This document shows positions 7,291 through 8,400 of a DNA stretch of 8,400 nt, one piece after another (the first letter of the stretch is position 1; each line of letters opens with the position of its first letter). The notes beneath the pieces were generated by a model. It did not search any database. It worked only from the letters and a program-made list of their open reading frames with translations, and had not been told where the DNA came from. The position numbers and the translations under genes are program-made. The stretch comes from DAOTWY01 sp003696565 (lineage in GTDB: Bacteria > Chloroflexota > Anaerolineae > Aggregatilineales > Phototrophicaceae). The DNA is taken from assembly GCA_034435635.1 (NCBI GenBank), contig DAOTWY010000146.1, forward strand, positions 1 through 8,400, given 5' to 3'.

Positions 7291-7318
7291 AAAATCCGCA
7301 ACAGGATCAGGCGATTTT
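7291..7318 (-). terminator. Possible terminator after the two-helix membrane protein gene
   Basis: AAAATCCGC (7291-7299) and GCGATTTT (7311-7318) pair into an 8-bp stem with one bulged base and an 11-base loop. On the minus strand it overlaps the stop codon (7319-7317), and the stem ends in a run of four U's. The stem is mostly A-T and the run is short, so efficiency would be modest. It would separate this gene from clpC, which appears to have its own promoter. Confidence 0.4.
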
Positions 7319-8315
7319 ACCGCGTCATTTCCGTTTTACGCTTTTCAACCGCCGCAATCATCTGGTCTCGTTGTTTTGTCCATAATTTTTGGGTATCCTT
7401 ATCATGCCCTATAATTGCCCAGGGTGCGTGCTGAGCAGCAGTTTGTAAAATAGCTGCCACGTCTTTTTGCTTCGCCTGGATGAGAAATGACCGCCCAAAC
7501 CGATCATTCACCGCTGCATAATATGTTTTACCATAACGCCCGCTAACCACCTTTTGATATAACCACACAATATCCTGGTAGCGTGTTAGGTTAAAGGTTG
7601 TTTGAGTGATATACAACAACCAGTTACGGGTGAATTGCACTGAACGAATTTTTTGTACACCACCAGCATTTAATTCCATCTCGAGTTGAGATGCCACATT
7701 GAGCGGGTCACCAAACGGGCGTAGTTTTTGCATAACAGGATGCGTTTCTGGATTGGTTGTATATTTAAACCAACGAGAAAGGTACCACAACCCAATCAAT
7801 AAAATCACCGTCGCAATACCCAACCCTATCATCACACCAACTTTAAAGTCATATTTAGTAGTCAACTTAACCGGTAAGATATGACCGCGGATAGAGGGGA
7901 ATTCCTGTTCCACACTCTGAACAACTTCCCGCCGTTCTTCGCCAGTCAGGCTGACAATTTCACCCGTCCAACTCATTGGCTGGGCACCGCGTACGCTGGT
8001 TGATGACTTGACAATCAACCAGTTTTCTCCCACTGGGAACCGACTGTAATAACTTTCCGGACGACCATCTACTTCATAATAGATGCCAGTATCTTGCGTC
8101 ATGACATCCTCAACGGTGATATAGATTTTATCGGTGTCGTTCACACTTTGAATATTTTCTAAGGACTCCGGTTCAACCACATACGGACCGTTGATAAAAT
8201 TAATGATGTATTTATTCAAAAAAACACCCGCAACTACCACACTGCCAATTAGTATCAGAGCGACGATCAAACGGGTACGGGTGCCTTTTTTCATTATGCG
8301 TTCAATTGTATTCAT
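7317..8315 (-). CDS. Two-helix membrane protein of unknown function
   Basis: I do not recognise the family with confidence. The 332 aa product has a basic N-terminus (KKGTRTR, 9-15) followed by a first helix at about 16-36. A domain of about 120 residues (37-157), rich in beta-forming residues and without cysteines, comes next, then a second helix at about 158-180. The C-terminal half (181-332) should lie on the same side as the N-terminus, most likely the cytoplasm. It contains RPFGDPLNVASQLEMEL (199-215) and a strand-rich part with NWLLYITQTTFNLTRYQDIVWLY (231-253), a pattern seen in PH-like membrane-associated domains and some DUF families. The C-terminal 25 residues are charged and probably helical. 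The start is uncertain: Met1 (8315) and Met8 (8294) both lack a clear Shine-Dalgarno. A role in envelope stress or signalling would be guesswork. Transcription runs towards clpC with a gap of 144 bases. Confidence 0.75.
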   Translation of the reverse strand: MNTIERIMKKGTRTRLIVALILIGSVVVAGVFLNKYIINFINGPYVVEPESLENIQSVNDTDKIYITVEDVMTQDTGIYYEVDGRPESYYSRFPVGENWLIVKSSTSVRGAQPMSWTGEIVSLTGEERREVVQSVEQEFPSIRGHILPVKLTTKYDFKVGVMIGLGIATVILLIGLWYLSRWFKYTTNPETHPVMQKLRPFGDPLNVASQLEMELNAGGVQKIRSVQFTRNWLLYITQTTFNLTRYQDIVWLYQKVVSGRYGKTYYAAVNDRFGRSFLIQAKQKDVAAILQTAAQHAPWAIIGHDKDTQKLWTKQRDQMIAAVEKRKTEMTR

Positions 8316-8324
8316 CGAAATTAT

Positions 8325-8364
8325 GCGGCGGAAACCACCTGCTTTAGCGGGTGGAGGAAGCCGC
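8325..8364. repeat. Two-tier hairpin resembling an IS200/IS605-type end
   Basis: An inner stem CCACCTGC (8335-8342) pairs with GCGGGTGG (8347-8354) around a TTTA loop, with one G-T wobble. An outer stem GCGGC (8325-8329) pairs with GCCGC (8360-8364). The two stems are separated by a symmetric all-purine 5x5 internal loop (GGAAA opposite AGGAA). The CTTTAG-containing loop closed by a G/C stem and followed by GGAGGA recalls hairpins at the ends of IS200/IS605 elements and the 3' part of TnpB-associated RNAs. No transposase lies within the window, so it may be the edge of an element to the right, a solitary remnant, or an unrelated structured leader. Confidence 0.5.
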
Positions 8365-8374
8365 TTCTCCTTTC

Positions 8375-8383
8375 TGCTAAAAT
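8375..8383 (+). promoter_or_regulatory. Possible extended -10 promoter for a gene leaving the window
   Basis: TGCTAAAAT matches the extended -10 consensus TGnTATAAT with one mismatch. An ATG at 8390 lies 6 bases after the element, just where transcription would be expected to start, so any gene there would have a leaderless message. The expected -35 position falls on AGGAAG (8355-8360), which is not a recognisable -35. Only three codons of the reading frame (Met-Thr-Asp) are visible before the window ends. Confidence 0.35.
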
Positions 8384-8400
8384 CGTAGAATGACTGACAG

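Noticed and set aside
7173..7316. CIRCE or CtsR operator upstream of clpC
   Set aside because: I looked for the TTAGCACTC-N9-GAGTGCTAA inverted repeat and for the CtsR heptad repeat on both strands; neither is present.

Overview
The window looks like an ordinary chromosomal stretch of a bacterium with moderate GC content. I tentatively place it in the Chloroflexota (Anaerolineae-like). The reasons are a HtrA-type lipoprotein with a Thr/Pro-rich linker, a ClpC-type (not ClpB-type) AAA+ unfoldase, and housekeeping genes standing alone rather than in long operons. This placement is an impression from protein style. No rRNA or other marker gene is present to prove it.

Layout from left to right: (1) positions 1-184 are non-coding and probably hold the promoter of the first gene. 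(2) A two-gene plus-strand unit follows: a trypsin-like HtrA/DegP-family lipoprotein protease with one PDZ domain (185-1414), then, 4 bases after its stop, a small dual-specificity-phosphatase-like protein (1419-1862). (3) A convergent 12-helix MFS transporter lies on the minus strand (1886-3100), with a clear extended -10 promoter. (4) A divergent intergenic region (3101-3388) contains a 12-bp tandem repeat. (5) A complete HK97-type phage portal protein gene (3389-4612) has no other phage gene beside it. (6) A convergent ClpC-like ATPase (4623-7172) has a stop only 10 bases from the portal stop, with a GC-rich hairpin spanning both stops. (7) A two-helix membrane protein of unknown function lies on the minus strand (7317-8315). 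(8) The right edge carries a compact two-tier hairpin resembling the ends of IS200/IS605-type elements, followed by a possible extended -10 and an ATG that runs out of the window.

Functionally, HtrA at the membrane and ClpC in the cytosol are both protein quality-control factors, but they are not in one operon and nothing shows joint regulation. The phosphatase-like protein is probably co-transcribed with HtrA. No multi-gene novel system is evident. The most unusual item is the intact orphan portal gene with repeats in its upstream region. Next are the phosphatase's altered active-site surroundings and the structured element at the right end.
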